From the NCBI GenBank assembly GCA_902786015.1, contig CADAAU010000014.1, positions 1 to 64,000 of the forward strand: a DNA stretch of 64,000 nt. The letters are read 5' to 3'. This document shows positions 1-8,908 of this stretch, piece by piece (position 1 is the stretch's first letter; every line of letters begins with the position of its first letter). This DNA is from an uncultured Coriobacteriaceae bacterium (GTDB lineage Bacteria; Actinomycetota; Coriobacteriia; Coriobacteriales; Atopobiaceae). The notes below the pieces were generated by a model. It did no database searches. It was not told the origin of the DNA and worked only from the letters and a program-made list of their open reading frames with translations. Both the position numbers and the translations under genes were made by a program.

Positions 1-894
1 CGGCTTCACCTTCGGCGGCGTCGGGCACGTCTACAACCCGTGGTCGGTGACCAAGTTCCTGGAGAGCGGCGGCATCCTCGACGCCTACTGGGCCAACACC
101 TCCGGCAACGGGCTCGCCTCCGAGGTCGTGCGCCGCGGCGACGAGGAGCTCAAGGCCGACTTCGAGGAGCTCATGCGCGGCGGCGAGGTGGCCAAGCTCA
201 TCGACGAGCAGGTGGTTTTCTCTGAGCTCGCCACAACGCCCGACGCCGTGTGGGCGCTGCTGCTCGCGGCTGGCTACGTCACGAGCCCGGGGCCGGTGCC
301 CAGGGACTTGGTGCACACGAGACGCCGTCTGAGGCTCACGAACCGTGAGGTCGAGGCGACCTTCGACCGCATGGTGAGGGGCTGGTTCTCTCCGGCGCGT
401 GTGCGCTACGACCAGTTTACGCGGGCGCTGCTCGAGGGAGACGCGCGCGTGGCGACGCGCTGCCTCGCCGAGGTGACGCGCGCGTGCGTCTCGTCCTTCG
501 ACTCGGGAAACCATCCCTCCGAGGCCTCCGAGCCCGAGCGCTTCTACCACGGCCTGGTGCTGGGGCTGCTCGCGGGCCTCAGGGGCCGCTGGTCGGTGGA
601 GTCCAACCGCGAGAGCGGCTTCGGCCGCTACGACGTCGCGCTCGTGCCCACCGACGGCGCGGCCGGGGCCGACCCCGCCGTGGTGATGGAGTTCAAGGTG
701 TTCGACGACTGGGACGAGGACACGCTCGAGGACACCGTCGCCCACGCGCGGAAGCAGATCGAGGACAAGGCGTATGTCGCCGGCAGATCGAGGACAAGGC
801 GTATGTCGCCGGCCTCGTGGGGCGCGGCATCGCGCCCGGGCGCATCCGCACCTACGGCATCGCCTTCCGCGGCAAGGAGGTGCTGGTGGGGTAG
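1..894 (+). pseudogene. AAA-ATPase-like / PD-(D/E)XK nuclease family protein (DUF1703 type), 3' part, frameshifted
   Basis: The frame is open from base 2, so the 5' part lies outside the window. The visible part resembles the C-terminal half of the large family pairing an AAA-ATPase-like domain with a PD-(D/E)XK nuclease-like domain. The nuclease core is seen as GRYDVAL (the Asp) followed about 20 residues on by VVMEFKV (the ExK pair). A 29-bp tandem duplication (755-812) shifts the frame just after QIEDKAYVAG. The expected ending GLVGRGIAPGRIRTYGI lies in another frame and stops at 892-894, while the shifted frame reads on to a stop at 962-964 with an unrelated Arg/Ser-rich tail. Its GC content is far above its neighbours, suggesting recent transfer. 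The molecular role of the family is poorly known. Confidence is good for the family and the shift; whether the product still works is unknown. Confidence 0.75.
755..812 (+). repeat. 29-bp perfect tandem duplication causing a frameshift
   Basis: Bases 755-783 are repeated exactly at 784-812 (unit begins CAGATCGAGG and ends GTCGCCGG). Because 29 is not a multiple of three, the second copy moves the reading frame. Removing one copy would restore a continuous frame to the stop at 892-894. Perfect identity suggests a recent slippage event. Confidence 0.95.
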
Positions 895-1147
895 CGCACG
901 CACAGTAGGACACAGCAACGGTCAAGCTCCGACTTGTAGCGAAGGGGCAGGTGCCACGTCCTAGTCGGCAGGGAGAGCAACGCCGAGGCGATATGATAGC
1001 GCCTGCGTGTCGCGACATCGTCGCGTGACCGACGCGATGAAAAGGGACACATCTCCATGACACGCGTTCCCGTCCCCGTGGCACGTCCGCACCTTTATAC
1101 CTGAACAGCGCAATCTGCGAAGGCAATTGCCACTCGGCGGAAAATGG

Positions 1148-2212
1148 CTACAGGTTCGAAATGGCGTAATCAGCCTCTTCGTCAGTGAATTGCTCTCCGT
1201 ATTCAGAAACGAGCTGGTCGCGAATCGCTTCCGGCGACATCGCCATATTGTCCTGGTACGACCTTGCCTTGTACAGGGCGTTCTCATTCCAGTCTGCTTG
1301 CACGTTGTCGATAGCGTACTGCGCAGCCTCAGGACTGAACTTCTCTCCAAATTCGGAAACAAGCTGATCGTAGACACCCTGTCTCGACATGTGCATCCCA
1401 TTTGCATACGAACTCGCTTTGCGCAAAGCGTTCTTGTACTCGGTCGGAATAGCAGCCTCGGCTTCCTTCCGCGCCGCCTCCTCTGCCGCGCGCTGCTCCG
1501 CTTCCTCTTTCTTTCGCGCCTCTTCCTCCGCTTTTGCCTTTTCCTCGGCTTCTTTCTCCTCGCGCTCCTTCTGCGCCTTCGGATCAACGTAATCCAGTTT
1601 GAAGGTTACCGTGGCGTCCGTAAAGAAGCCCTTTTCCTTGACTTCGACCGAAGTGACTTTCGCAACACCCGCTTCGGAACCATCCTTCACGTCATCGGTC
1701 ACATCCACATCATGGGAGTCGATGAAGCGCGGCTTGAAATCGGTACTTTCGGCAACCTTCTTCGCCTCCGCAGCAGTCTTGTCTTTGCAACCCTCAAGGG
1801 ATTTCTTGTTGTCTTCCAGCTTCTTCTTCGCCTTGGCGGACTCCTCCTCTGCCGCCTTCTTCTCTGCATCCTTCTTTGCGTCTTCATCAGCATAGTCGCC
1901 AACGATCTTCTGGATGCCAGCATTTAGTTCCTTTTGCGCATCTTCCAGTCCTTCAGCATCAATCTTGTATGTAAATGAGAGGTTCTGGCCATCATTTTGT
2001 TTTAATTCAATTTCGCCGCTATAGGTAATGTCGCAAGTCTCACCAGGGAGGAGCTTGTCCTGCGATAGATCGGCTTTGACAGTCTTTGCATCTTGTGTTT
2101 CCGACGACAACGTGGGCATGCTGGCCCACCTGTCATCCCGAGCTGTCGTGCGGGATAACATATCTCCTATACTCCGGGCGATTCTCTCGGCGTCAAGTAT
2201 TCCATCAGTCAA
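1148..2212 (-). CDS. Ltp-repeat (host cell surface-exposed lipoprotein family) protein, 5'-truncated
   Basis: The C-terminal ~100 residues contain two tandem Ltp-type repeats (pattern AL-KA-SY--MxMS--(G/A)I-DQLVSE-GE-F--E-A-YAI-N). Ltp repeats occur in surface lipoproteins of actinobacteria and phage superinfection-exclusion proteins. Before them lies a long charged Glu/Lys/Ala coiled coil, then a domain with the pattern LLPGETCDITYSGE. No signal peptide or lipobox precedes it: the first ~37 codons read through sequence antisense to the AIM24-like fragment and look non-native. The genuine homology seems to begin near base 2100, so the gene has probably lost its 5' end, signal peptide and promoter. 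It may be a silent remnant. A convincing ribosome-binding site at 2212 is not visible. Confidence 0.6.
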   Translation of the reverse strand: MTDGILDAERIARSIGDMLSRTTARDDRWASMPTLSSETQDAKTVKADLSQDKLLPGETCDITYSGEIELKQNDGQNLSFTYKIDAEGLEDAQKELNAGIQKIVGDYADEDAKKDAEKKAAEEESAKAKKKLEDNKKSLEGCKDKTAAEAKKVAESTDFKPRFIDSHDVDVTDDVKDGSEAGVAKVTSVEVKEKGFFTDATVTFKLDYVDPKAQKEREEKEAEEKAKAEEEARKKEEAEQRAAEEAARKEAEAAIPTEYKNALRKASSYANGMHMSRQGVYDQLVSEFGEKFSPEAAQYAIDNVQADWNENALYKARSYQDNMAMSPEAIRDQLVSEYGEQFTDEEADYAISNL

Positions 2213-2503
2213 CGCACGTACGTCTCAAGCGCCGTGGCAGGCGGCGAAGGCATGTTCAATCTTTCGCTGTCAGGCAACGGCATCGCCGTACTCGAGAGCA
2301 ATGTCCCACGCGAGGAGCTCATCGAAGTCGAGCTCTCAAACGACGAGCTTCGAATCGACGGTCCGATGGCCGTCGCCTGGTCTGCCGGGCTGCAGTTAAC
2401 GGTGGAACGCTCGTCCCATTCACTTGTAGGAAGCGCAGTTTCTGGCGAGGGGCTGGTCAACGTGTATCGCGGCACCAGCCGAGTTCTAATGAGTCCGGTC
2501 TAA
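2159..2503 (+). pseudogene. AIM24-like protein, 3' fragment
   Basis: The frame opens right after a stop at 2156-2158 and reads to a stop at 2501-2503. It holds the two glycine-rich beta repeats of the AIM24/TIGR00266 family: GGEGMFNLSLSGNG and later SGEGLVNVYRG, with DELRIDGPMAVAW between. Full family members are over 200 residues; only about the last 110 are present. GTG at 2234 is the first possible start, without a good ribosome-binding site. The remnant abuts the 5'-truncated Ltp-repeat gene on the other strand, so one deletion probably removed both 5' ends. Function of the family in bacteria is not well defined. Confidence 0.65.
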
Positions 2504-2524
2504 ATCAGGCGCTTAAGGACGGCA

Positions 2525-2550
2525 CGGTGGGGAGATTCATCCCCCCACCG
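2525..2550. terminator. GC-rich hairpin 3' of the AIM24 remnant
   Basis: Inverted repeat CGGTGGGG (2525-2532) and CCCCACCG (2543-2550) with a 10-base loop. No T-run follows on the plus strand. It may be a terminator for either converging gene; moderate support. A second small palindrome, GATGTTGAACATC, lies about 8 bases further on. The ~120 bases between the two stop codons hold nothing else recognisable. Confidence 0.4.
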
Positions 2551-2625
2551 TACGTGATGTTGAACATCAAGGACATCAGCGAGATGACGAGCTACGGGCG
2601 CTCATGCAGAGCATATCGCATTATC

Positions 2626-4260
2626 TTATGCATCCGCCGGCGTTGCGCCCACCGACGGCTCCGCGGGCTTGGAACACTCGAACTTCGAGCGGTCGGCGTT
2701 ACCAAGTGCGCATGCCGTGTCGAAAACCGTCAGCATAATGCAGCCCGACTTTATTGCCGTAAGTACGTAATCGATTATGATGCTAAAGGCAGTAGCGCTC
2801 GCAAGTGCCTCATTTGGTATTCCAAGTTTTCCAAACAGAAGGCCAATGATCGCAATCATCCCACCAGGCACCGGCGGAGTCACCATGGAGTAAAGGAAGC
2901 ACATCAGACCCATAAGCGTATACCACGTAATGTCGGCTCCCAGACCAAACGTCTTCATGCTGTGCAGTATGAGCACAACAAGCATGATGATGGTATCCGG
3001 CTTGCATAGAATCATGCCCATCGGAATACCAAATGACGTCTGATCTTCATCGACACCGAGCTCGCCAGTGCAGCCCGAAACCATTTTGTTGAGAGCCGCA
3101 CATGTGGATGCGGTGGTTAGCCCCAGTATCATAGCAGGTCGCAAAACAGTGAGCAGCCTCGCCAGAGGGATGTGGAACCTCACACTTGTGTAGATGCTCC
3201 TAATAGTAAAAAACCCGATAACAAGTGCGACCACCATCAGGATCGGAACCCACATGTTCAGCATTGAGGCGATGTTGCCAGACCAGACCTGCAAATTGAC
3301 CATCACGAAGATGAATGCAGGGATGAATCGGCAGAGCTGCTCCATAAGGAACTGCAAGAGTGCGCTGAGCTCCTCGATTCCCTTGCGCAACGTTTTGCTT
3401 GCATTTCCCAGCATCAGTGCGGCGAAGCCCACGAAAATACCGAGTAGGATAATCTGCGATGTATTACCATCTGCGAATGCCTTGATGATATTCGTCGGCA
3501 TAAGCCCAAGAATCATCTGCGTGATGTCCCCAACGAAGTCTCCCCCACCCTGCGCGTCCCCATCCGGGAGTGAGAAAAAGGGAATGCTGATCAGACATGC
3601 AAAAGCCGTCGCCAAGCCGTTATCGCGCAAGAATCTTAGAACAAGTGACTTACCACTGCGGCCAAGTGTGGTCACGTCTCCAATGCCACAGACACCCCAA
3701 GCGACGGTGAAGAAGATGAGGGGTCCCGCAAGTCCGCTCAGCATCGCCAGATATACATTGAACAAAGGGGTAACGAACGTATTGAGCGCGTAAGTGCGTC
3801 CTTCGTCGGAAATAAGCATATTACCCAAGAGCGCGACCGCGGCACCAAGGACAGCAGCGATGACAATTTGCGCAAGCGAGCTAAGCGGTGGACGTGGCCG
3901 CGTAAAGGAGACGATGTTGTAGCCGCCAAGATAGTCATAAGTCGGTATGAATCCTGACGCCTCCATCGTCGCGCGTGCTATGGGTGCATATTCACTGCTG
4001 CTTGTCTCGATGTCACGAAGATCATAACGCTCGCCCGGTACCGAAATCCTTAAGCCTGGCTTACCGTGTATGTTTCCCAGCTTGATTTTTGCCTGGACAT
4101 CTTCGCCATAGCGATGACCCCATTCTACGAGTAGGTTCTCGAACGATAGGCGCCCTGCCAAGACCTCGCGCTGGCTCATTCCCGTCTTTTCGAGAAACGA
4201 CTGCACTTCTTCGCACGCGCGATCTATTCCTTTTTCACTAAGCGGCAACTCCATCTTCAT
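2626..4260 (-). CDS. SLC1/DAACS dicarboxylate or amino acid:cation symporter with N-terminal RsbW-like domain
   Basis: About 544 residues. From residue ~124 it is a multi-spanning transporter of the sodium/proton:dicarboxylate or glutamate symporter family (PF00375), with the long hydrophobic helices, a TTASTCAALN segment at the place of the family's Ser-rich hairpin, and a C-terminal VTPPVPGG segment. Substrate is likely an acidic or neutral amino acid or C4 acid. Residues 1-120 are soluble and resemble an RsbW-type GHKL ATPase: a helix pair with FENLLVEW at the N-box, a beta strand LRISVPGERYD at the G1 box, and LGGYNIVSF near the end. The catalytic N-box Asn and G1 Asp are missing, so ATP binding is doubtful. 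ATG at 4260 is preferred over 4287 because AGGAGG sits 5 bases upstream. It lies 33 bases after the permease-GGDEF gene and is probably co-transcribed. Confidence 0.8.
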   Translation of the reverse strand: MKMELPLSEKGIDRACEEVQSFLEKTGMSQREVLAGRLSFENLLVEWGHRYGEDVQAKIKLGNIHGKPGLRISVPGERYDLRDIETSSSEYAPIARATMEASGFIPTYDYLGGYNIVSFTRPRPPLSSLAQIVIAAVLGAAVALLGNMLISDEGRTYALNTFVTPLFNVYLAMLSGLAGPLIFFTVAWGVCGIGDVTTLGRSGKSLVLRFLRDNGLATAFACLISIPFFSLPDGDAQGGGDFVGDITQMILGLMPTNIIKAFADGNTSQIILLGIFVGFAALMLGNASKTLRKGIEELSALLQFLMEQLCRFIPAFIFVMVNLQVWSGNIASMLNMWVPILMVVALVIGFFTIRSIYTSVRFHIPLARLLTVLRPAMILGLTTASTCAALNKMVSGCTGELGVDEDQTSFGIPMGMILCKPDTIIMLVVLILHSMKTFGLGADITWYTLMGLMCFLYSMVTPPVPGGMIAIIGLLFGKLGIPNEALASATAFSIIIDYVLTAIKSGCIMLTVFDTACALGNADRSKFECSKPAEPSVGATPADA

Positions 4261-4293
4261 GCAGGCCTCCTGCGGACGTGAAAGCATAACGCT

Positions 4294-7200
4294 CTATTCT
4301 TGCCTCACACCAATTACTATGTGGTGATGATCGCTTTCACGCGTCTTTATCGTTTGCATCGAGTAAGGCGTCACTGTTCCGTCGACCTTCTTATTGTACT
4401 TCAAGGCAAGAGGCTTGTCTTTTTCGGCAAGAGAAATCAGGTTCGCCTTACTGGTCGCCTCTCGTACCATCTGGGCGTCGCCATCGTCCACGCTCTCCAG
4501 CAACCTCTCGCGGGCCTCTCCAAAGAAGTCCGTTCCCGCAGGCCGTATCTCCAAATCGCCATTCCTGTCCATAAAGAATTCCAGGAAGTATGCCGTCACA
4601 ACATCCACGTAGAATATGCTCTCAAAATCGCTGGTCAGCGCATTGGAGACGCTCATATAGGTCCTCTTTGCCGCTGGCGTGGCCTCGACCTTCGCATCGA
4701 CGCGCTCAGCGATAAAGTGATCGAATTCCTCGCTCGGCACCGGCCTCGAGAAGTAGTAGCCCTGCACGTAGTCACAGCCCATGGCCTTGAGGACCGTATA
4801 CTGCTCTTCGGTCTCGACGCCCTCGGCTACCACGGGCACATGCAGATAGTCCGCGATGTCGATGATTAGCTCGATCATACGCACGTCCCGCGTTTCCCCA
4901 AAGGCACTGCGTATAAAGCTCATGTCGAGCTTGAGCGCGTCGATCGGAAGGCGCGACAGCATGCCCAAGGACGAATAGCCGGTTCCAAAGTCGTCCATCT
5001 CGATGCGGAAGCCCATACCCATTCCGCGCAGCTCCTTGGCTGTGGTAATCACCTGGTCCGAATCGCCCGTATAGGCAGACTCAGTAATCTCGAGCATCAG
5101 GTCGTCCGCGCTGATGTCGTAGGTCTCCAGAATCTCCCTAAAGATGCTCTTTAGGTTTGGCGTAAGCATGTCTATGCGCGATACGTTCACCGATACCGGC
5201 ACAGAGAAGCCGAAGCGGTCCTTCCAATCGCGAATCTTTGCAGCCGCTTCGCGCCATACGAACTGGTCCAGATCCAGGATCAGTCCATTGTCCTCAAGCA
5301 GCGGAATGAACACGCCGGGGCTGACTATTCCGAGCTCAGGGTGATCCCAACGTACCAGAGCTTCCGCACTGGACAGCACCGGGCTTTCGGGACGAATGTC
5401 GAATTTGGGCTGGAAGTACACCATAAAGCGGTCGCTCTCCAAGGATGGCTTAAAGTCCTCCAGCAGGCGCTCCCTAAACAGCTCCGCCTCGTGCATCTTC
5501 GTGTCATATATACCGACCGGCTTTTGGAAAGCGTTTCGTACAGTGTTTGCGGCGATCTTTGCATAGTCAAAGCGACGCTCGATCTGCAGCGACTTGTCGA
5601 CCTCCGAGTACACACCCATACGAAGTCGAACGCGGTTCTTCGATACGTCCTCGTCCACGAGCCCCTCGGACGCCTTTTCAAGGATGCTCTCGTAGTCTTC
5701 CTGGTGTGGGCAGTAAATATAGAACGTATCCGCCGCGCGACGACAGCATACGCCGCCTATCTCGCGCGAAATCTGACGGACGCGATTGCCAATTCGCGAC
5801 AGCACGCTGTCTCCATACTGCTTTCCATAGCGCTCGTTCAACATGTGGAAGTGGTTGACATCGAGCACGATGGCGTCCATCGGCATGTCGCTGTAGTGCT
5901 GGTCGTACATACGCACATAGCGCAGGAAGTAGTCAAGGTTGAGCAGGTTCGTCAGACTATCGCGTTCGGTAGACTGGATGATGTTTCGCTTCTCGGTAAG
6001 CTCGATGCATCGGTTGACACGAGTCTGGACGATTTCGGCTGTAGGATAAGGCTTGGGAATAAAGTCTATGGCGCCAATCCTCAGGCAGTCCACCTCGGCG
6101 CTCTGGTCGGCCGTCATAACGATGACCGGCACACCCCTGAGCTCCTCCTCTTCCTTCATCACCTTGAGGACTTCCATGCCGCCCAGCTTTGGCATCCTCA
6201 GGTCCAAGAGCACGATGGCAAGGTCTTCTGTGTGGGTCTTGACCTTCTCTAGCGCCTCGTTTCCATCGGAGGCGTAGAGAATCTCGTAATCGTCTTCGAG
6301 CATGCTCCCCAGAATCATCTGGTTGATCTCCTCGTCCTCTACGATGAGAACCTTGCGCTTGAGGTTCATGATCTCTGCGTCTTCGTCTTCCGGGAATATG
6401 GGCTTTGCGGCCGCCTCGGCATCCTCTCGCGTGACGGAACCCATACCCTTGAGCAGCTTCTTTTCTTCGTACATCAAATTGTCCGCACGCTCGAACACGT
6501 CATGGAAGCTGCCGTCCTGCTCGGAATTGTATTCCGAAAGGCCTCCCGAAACGACGACCTCGTTCTTGCTAATATTCACCACGGAGCGGTCATGCAGCGC
6601 CAAAACCAGCTCCTTACGAATGAGGTAGTCACGACCGCGAAGGATGACGACGAACTCGTCTCCACCAGTTCGGAAGACCGGGCTGTGCTGGAAGATATCG
6701 CATATCATCCTGCTTGCGCTCTTTATGTAATCGTCACCCGCTTTGTGACCAAGGGTGTCGTTGATGACCTTTAGGCCATTCACATCACAGACGGCAACGG
6801 CAAATTCGTCGATCGACCCTTCCTCAATGAACGAATCGATTTCCCGCTGTTGCAGCAGGAACGCATGCTTGCTCTTTACCCCGGTCATGGGATCAGTTAG
6901 CGCGATATTGCGTGCCTTATCGCGCTCCTCATTGGCTTTCGCCTCCCACTTTTGTTGGGAAGTGTAGTTGATAAACATAACGATCAGAGAGACACCGAAC
7001 AGACCGACAATCACAAACACGCTAGTATTGTCGGCTTCGTGAAGCCGCTGGAGCTGTACCGCGAGGAACTCGCTCTGGTCCTGTTCCAAAATCTCTGCGC
7101 TAGCAGTGCCATCCATGTAGCTAGAAATCTCGCCAATGATGGCGTTCTCCCTGTCTTCATTGAGCCTTTCCGCCCACGTCATCGCCATCATAACGATGAA

Positions 7201-8664
7201 GACAAGCAGGGCAAGCCAGACAATAATCGCCTTGCCGAATTTTCTTTCTTCGTCCTTGCGAATGACCCAGTTGAAGTACGCTAGTCCCAAGAACGACCAA
7301 ATGGCCAAAAGCACGTACGTTTCCGTTTCGATAGAATAGTCACCAAAGGCACTTGGGAAGAGCAGGAATACCGCAAAGACGACGAGGATGGGCAAACAGA
7401 TTCCACTGATGATTCGATTCCTCTTGACGCCCTCCTGCCCTGCAACCTTGAAAACGGTTAATGACACGGTGCCGTAGATCATGGTGGCGCCAATCGTCGT
7501 GGTATCCACAATCCACCCGATTGCCGTTCTTCCCAAGAAAGGTATGGGTAAAGACACAAGCAGCACCAAAAGGATTGCTTGGACAGGAATCTGCTTGTTG
7601 CTGAGTTTGGCAAACCGCTTGGGCAGAATACCATCCTGTGCCACGGCATAGCATATGCGACTAACTGCACGCAGCATACCAATGAGGCTGGTAAGGACTA
7701 ACGCAATCAAAGACAGCATCAGTATATTGATTCCGACCGAGCCAAAATAATGGTTTGCCGCATAAAATGCCGGAAGCCCGGCGAGTCCCTCGAACTCATC
7801 CAACCGGCTTATGTAATCGAGCCAGCTATTGCAACCCTCGGGATAGGCAGTCACGCTCATAAGTACTATAAATATGTACAGTGCCGTGGTAACGGATACG
7901 GCAATAACGAGAACGCGGAAATAACTACTGTGCTTTAGATTGGTCTCTTCGGTGGAATTAGTAATAGTCTCGAATCCAATAAAGGCCCAAGGCGAAATAA
8001 AAGCTATGCGAATGACCTGCTGAAATACGTTCTTTTCGGGAACGAATGCCGGACTCATGGACATTCCGGAGCTGCCCTGCCCCATCATGGCAATGGCGAA
8101 ACAGACGGTTATGCCAAGGGTAAAGAGTAGCACCATCGCTACCGTAATTCGCGCGGTGGCTTTTTTGCTCTTCATACACAGTAGTCCAATGAGCCACATC
8201 ACCACGAGAGTGATTACGGCTTCTCCAAGGTAGACGTCATACGCAAATACCGTAAAGAGATATCCCTGTTTAAACACATTTCCTATGAAAAACCGCGCAA
8301 ACAGGGGAACACTTGTGGCGTTGGCCCAGAAGATGGATATGTAAATCAGAAACATGAACCAAGCGATCAGGAAGGCGCGGTCATAGCCAAAAACCTTCTT
8401 TACGTAGTTATATAGACCCCCCGAGCCCGGATAACGGTTTGCCAAAAAATGATAGTGGCTTGACACCAAGAGCATCATGGCAAAGCCCATGAGCAGACCG
8501 AGTACGGAACCTGCTGGTCCCGCCTGAGAGAGATAAGACTTGCTGGTTACGACAAGAGAACCCCAGCCTATGGCCGAGCCAACCGAGAGAGCCCAAACTG
8601 CCAGAGGTGAAAGATAAGGCTGGAGTTTGGCCGTATCGTTAGTAGCCGTCGTTTTTTCGTTCAT
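4294..8664 (-). CDS. APC amino-acid permease fused to GGDEF-REC-GGDEF-EAL-PAS-like signalling module
   Basis: A 1456-residue chain. Residues ~15-500 are a 12-helix amino acid/polyamine permease (APC superfamily; N-terminal SAIGWGS and GSGGLYNYVKKVFG, FISPWAFIGFE in the middle). A periplasmic-type loop and another helix (~548-567) lead into: GGDEF domain ~588-745 with intact GGDEF at 667-671; receiver ~771-885 with acidic pair ED, phospho-acceptor D821 and K871; a second GGDEF with the motif degraded to AADTF (977-981); an EAL domain ~1065-1320 with intact EAL (1101-1103), EITES, DDFGTG and VAEGVE; and a C-terminal ~120-residue domain that looks PAS-like. It could therefore both make and break c-di-GMP in response to amino-acid transport or binding. 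GAGGAG lies 9 bases before the ATG. The next gene, the symporter, follows in the same direction. Confidence 0.9.
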   Translation of the reverse strand: MNEKTTATNDTAKLQPYLSPLAVWALSVGSAIGWGSLVVTSKSYLSQAGPAGSVLGLLMGFAMMLLVSSHYHFLANRYPGSGGLYNYVKKVFGYDRAFLIAWFMFLIYISIFWANATSVPLFARFFIGNVFKQGYLFTVFAYDVYLGEAVITLVVMWLIGLLCMKSKKATARITVAMVLLFTLGITVCFAIAMMGQGSSGMSMSPAFVPEKNVFQQVIRIAFISPWAFIGFETITNSTEETNLKHSSYFRVLVIAVSVTTALYIFIVLMSVTAYPEGCNSWLDYISRLDEFEGLAGLPAFYAANHYFGSVGINILMLSLIALVLTSLIGMLRAVSRICYAVAQDGILPKRFAKLSNKQIPVQAILLVLLVSLPIPFLGRTAIGWIVDTTTIGATMIYGTVSLTVFKVAGQEGVKRNRIISGICLPILVVFAVFLLFPSAFGDYSIETETYVLLAIWSFLGLAYFNWVIRKDEERKFGKAIIVWLALLVFIVMMAMTWAERLNEDRENAIIGEISSYMDGTASAEILEQDQSEFLAVQLQRLHEADNTSVFVIVGLFGVSLIVMFINYTSQQKWEAKANEERDKARNIALTDPMTGVKSKHAFLLQQREIDSFIEEGSIDEFAVAVCDVNGLKVINDTLGHKAGDDYIKSASRMICDIFQHSPVFRTGGDEFVVILRGRDYLIRKELVLALHDRSVVNISKNEVVVSGGLSEYNSEQDGSFHDVFERADNLMYEEKKLLKGMGSVTREDAEAAAKPIFPEDEDAEIMNLKRKVLIVEDEEINQMILGSMLEDDYEILYASDGNEALEKVKTHTEDLAIVLLDLRMPKLGGMEVLKVMKEEEELRGVPVIVMTADQSAEVDCLRIGAIDFIPKPYPTAEIVQTRVNRCIELTEKRNIIQSTERDSLTNLLNLDYFLRYVRMYDQHYSDMPMDAIVLDVNHFHMLNERYGKQYGDSVLSRIGNRVRQISREIGGVCCRRAADTFYIYCPHQEDYESILEKASEGLVDEDVSKNRVRLRMGVYSEVDKSLQIERRFDYAKIAANTVRNAFQKPVGIYDTKMHEAELFRERLLEDFKPSLESDRFMVYFQPKFDIRPESPVLSSAEALVRWDHPELGIVSPGVFIPLLEDNGLILDLDQFVWREAAAKIRDWKDRFGFSVPVSVNVSRIDMLTPNLKSIFREILETYDISADDLMLEITESAYTGDSDQVITTAKELRGMGMGFRIEMDDFGTGYSSLGMLSRLPIDALKLDMSFIRSAFGETRDVRMIELIIDIADYLHVPVVAEGVETEEQYTVLKAMGCDYVQGYYFSRPVPSEEFDHFIAERVDAKVEATPAAKRTYMSVSNALTSDFESIFYVDVVTAYFLEFFMDRNGDLEIRPAGTDFFGEARERLLESVDDGDAQMVREATSKANLISLAEKDKPLALKYNKKVDGTVTPYSMQTIKTRESDHHHIVIGVRQE

Positions 8665-8825
8665 GTTACTCGCTCCTCTGCTGGCAATTGCGCTTCTTCA
8701 GGGGACTCTGTTTGAATGGTCTGATCCTCAATCGCCCATGCTTGAACTCGCGTTTGTTGCATTTACATGATTACATAGAAAAATAACAGAGTTTCCCGTG
8801 AATTTCCATCCCCCATACGTAAGAG

Positions 8826-8878
8826 GTCCGCTAAAGGAAGGTACTGAACTAACCCTGAATTCACACCTGGTAGCGGAC
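8826..8878. other. Inverted repeat upstream of the permease-GGDEF gene
   Basis: GTCCGCTA (8826-8833) pairs with TAGCGGAC (8871-8878) across a 37-base loop. It lies in the 244-base gap between the stop of the lipoprotein gene and the start of the permease-GGDEF gene, so on the minus strand it may form a leader structure or a terminator for the upstream gene. I do not recognise a known riboswitch. A separate hairpin, AAACCGT paired with ACGGTTT (about 8889-8921), overlaps the lipoprotein stop codon and may help terminate it. Confidence 0.35.
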
Positions 8879-8908
8879 TGTCTGGACAAACCGTGAGCGA
8901 CGTCCGAC

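Noticed and set aside
961..1587. Lys/Arg-rich 208-codon minus-strand frame
   Set aside because: It is a shifted frame of the Glu/Lys coiled coil in the Ltp-repeat gene.
1127..1927. Leu/Arg/Phe-rich 266-codon plus-strand frame resembling a membrane protein
   Set aside because: Complement of the same coiled coil; hydrophobicity arises from antisense reading of Lys/Glu codons.
2086..3009. A 307-codon plus-strand frame
   Set aside because: Crosses the AIM24 remnant in another frame and runs antisense into the symporter gene; no coding features.
8826..8878. Possible c-di-GMP riboswitch before the permease-GGDEF gene
   Set aside because: The stem is there but conserved c-di-GMP riboswitch core sequences are not seen by eye; a covariance-model search would be decisive.
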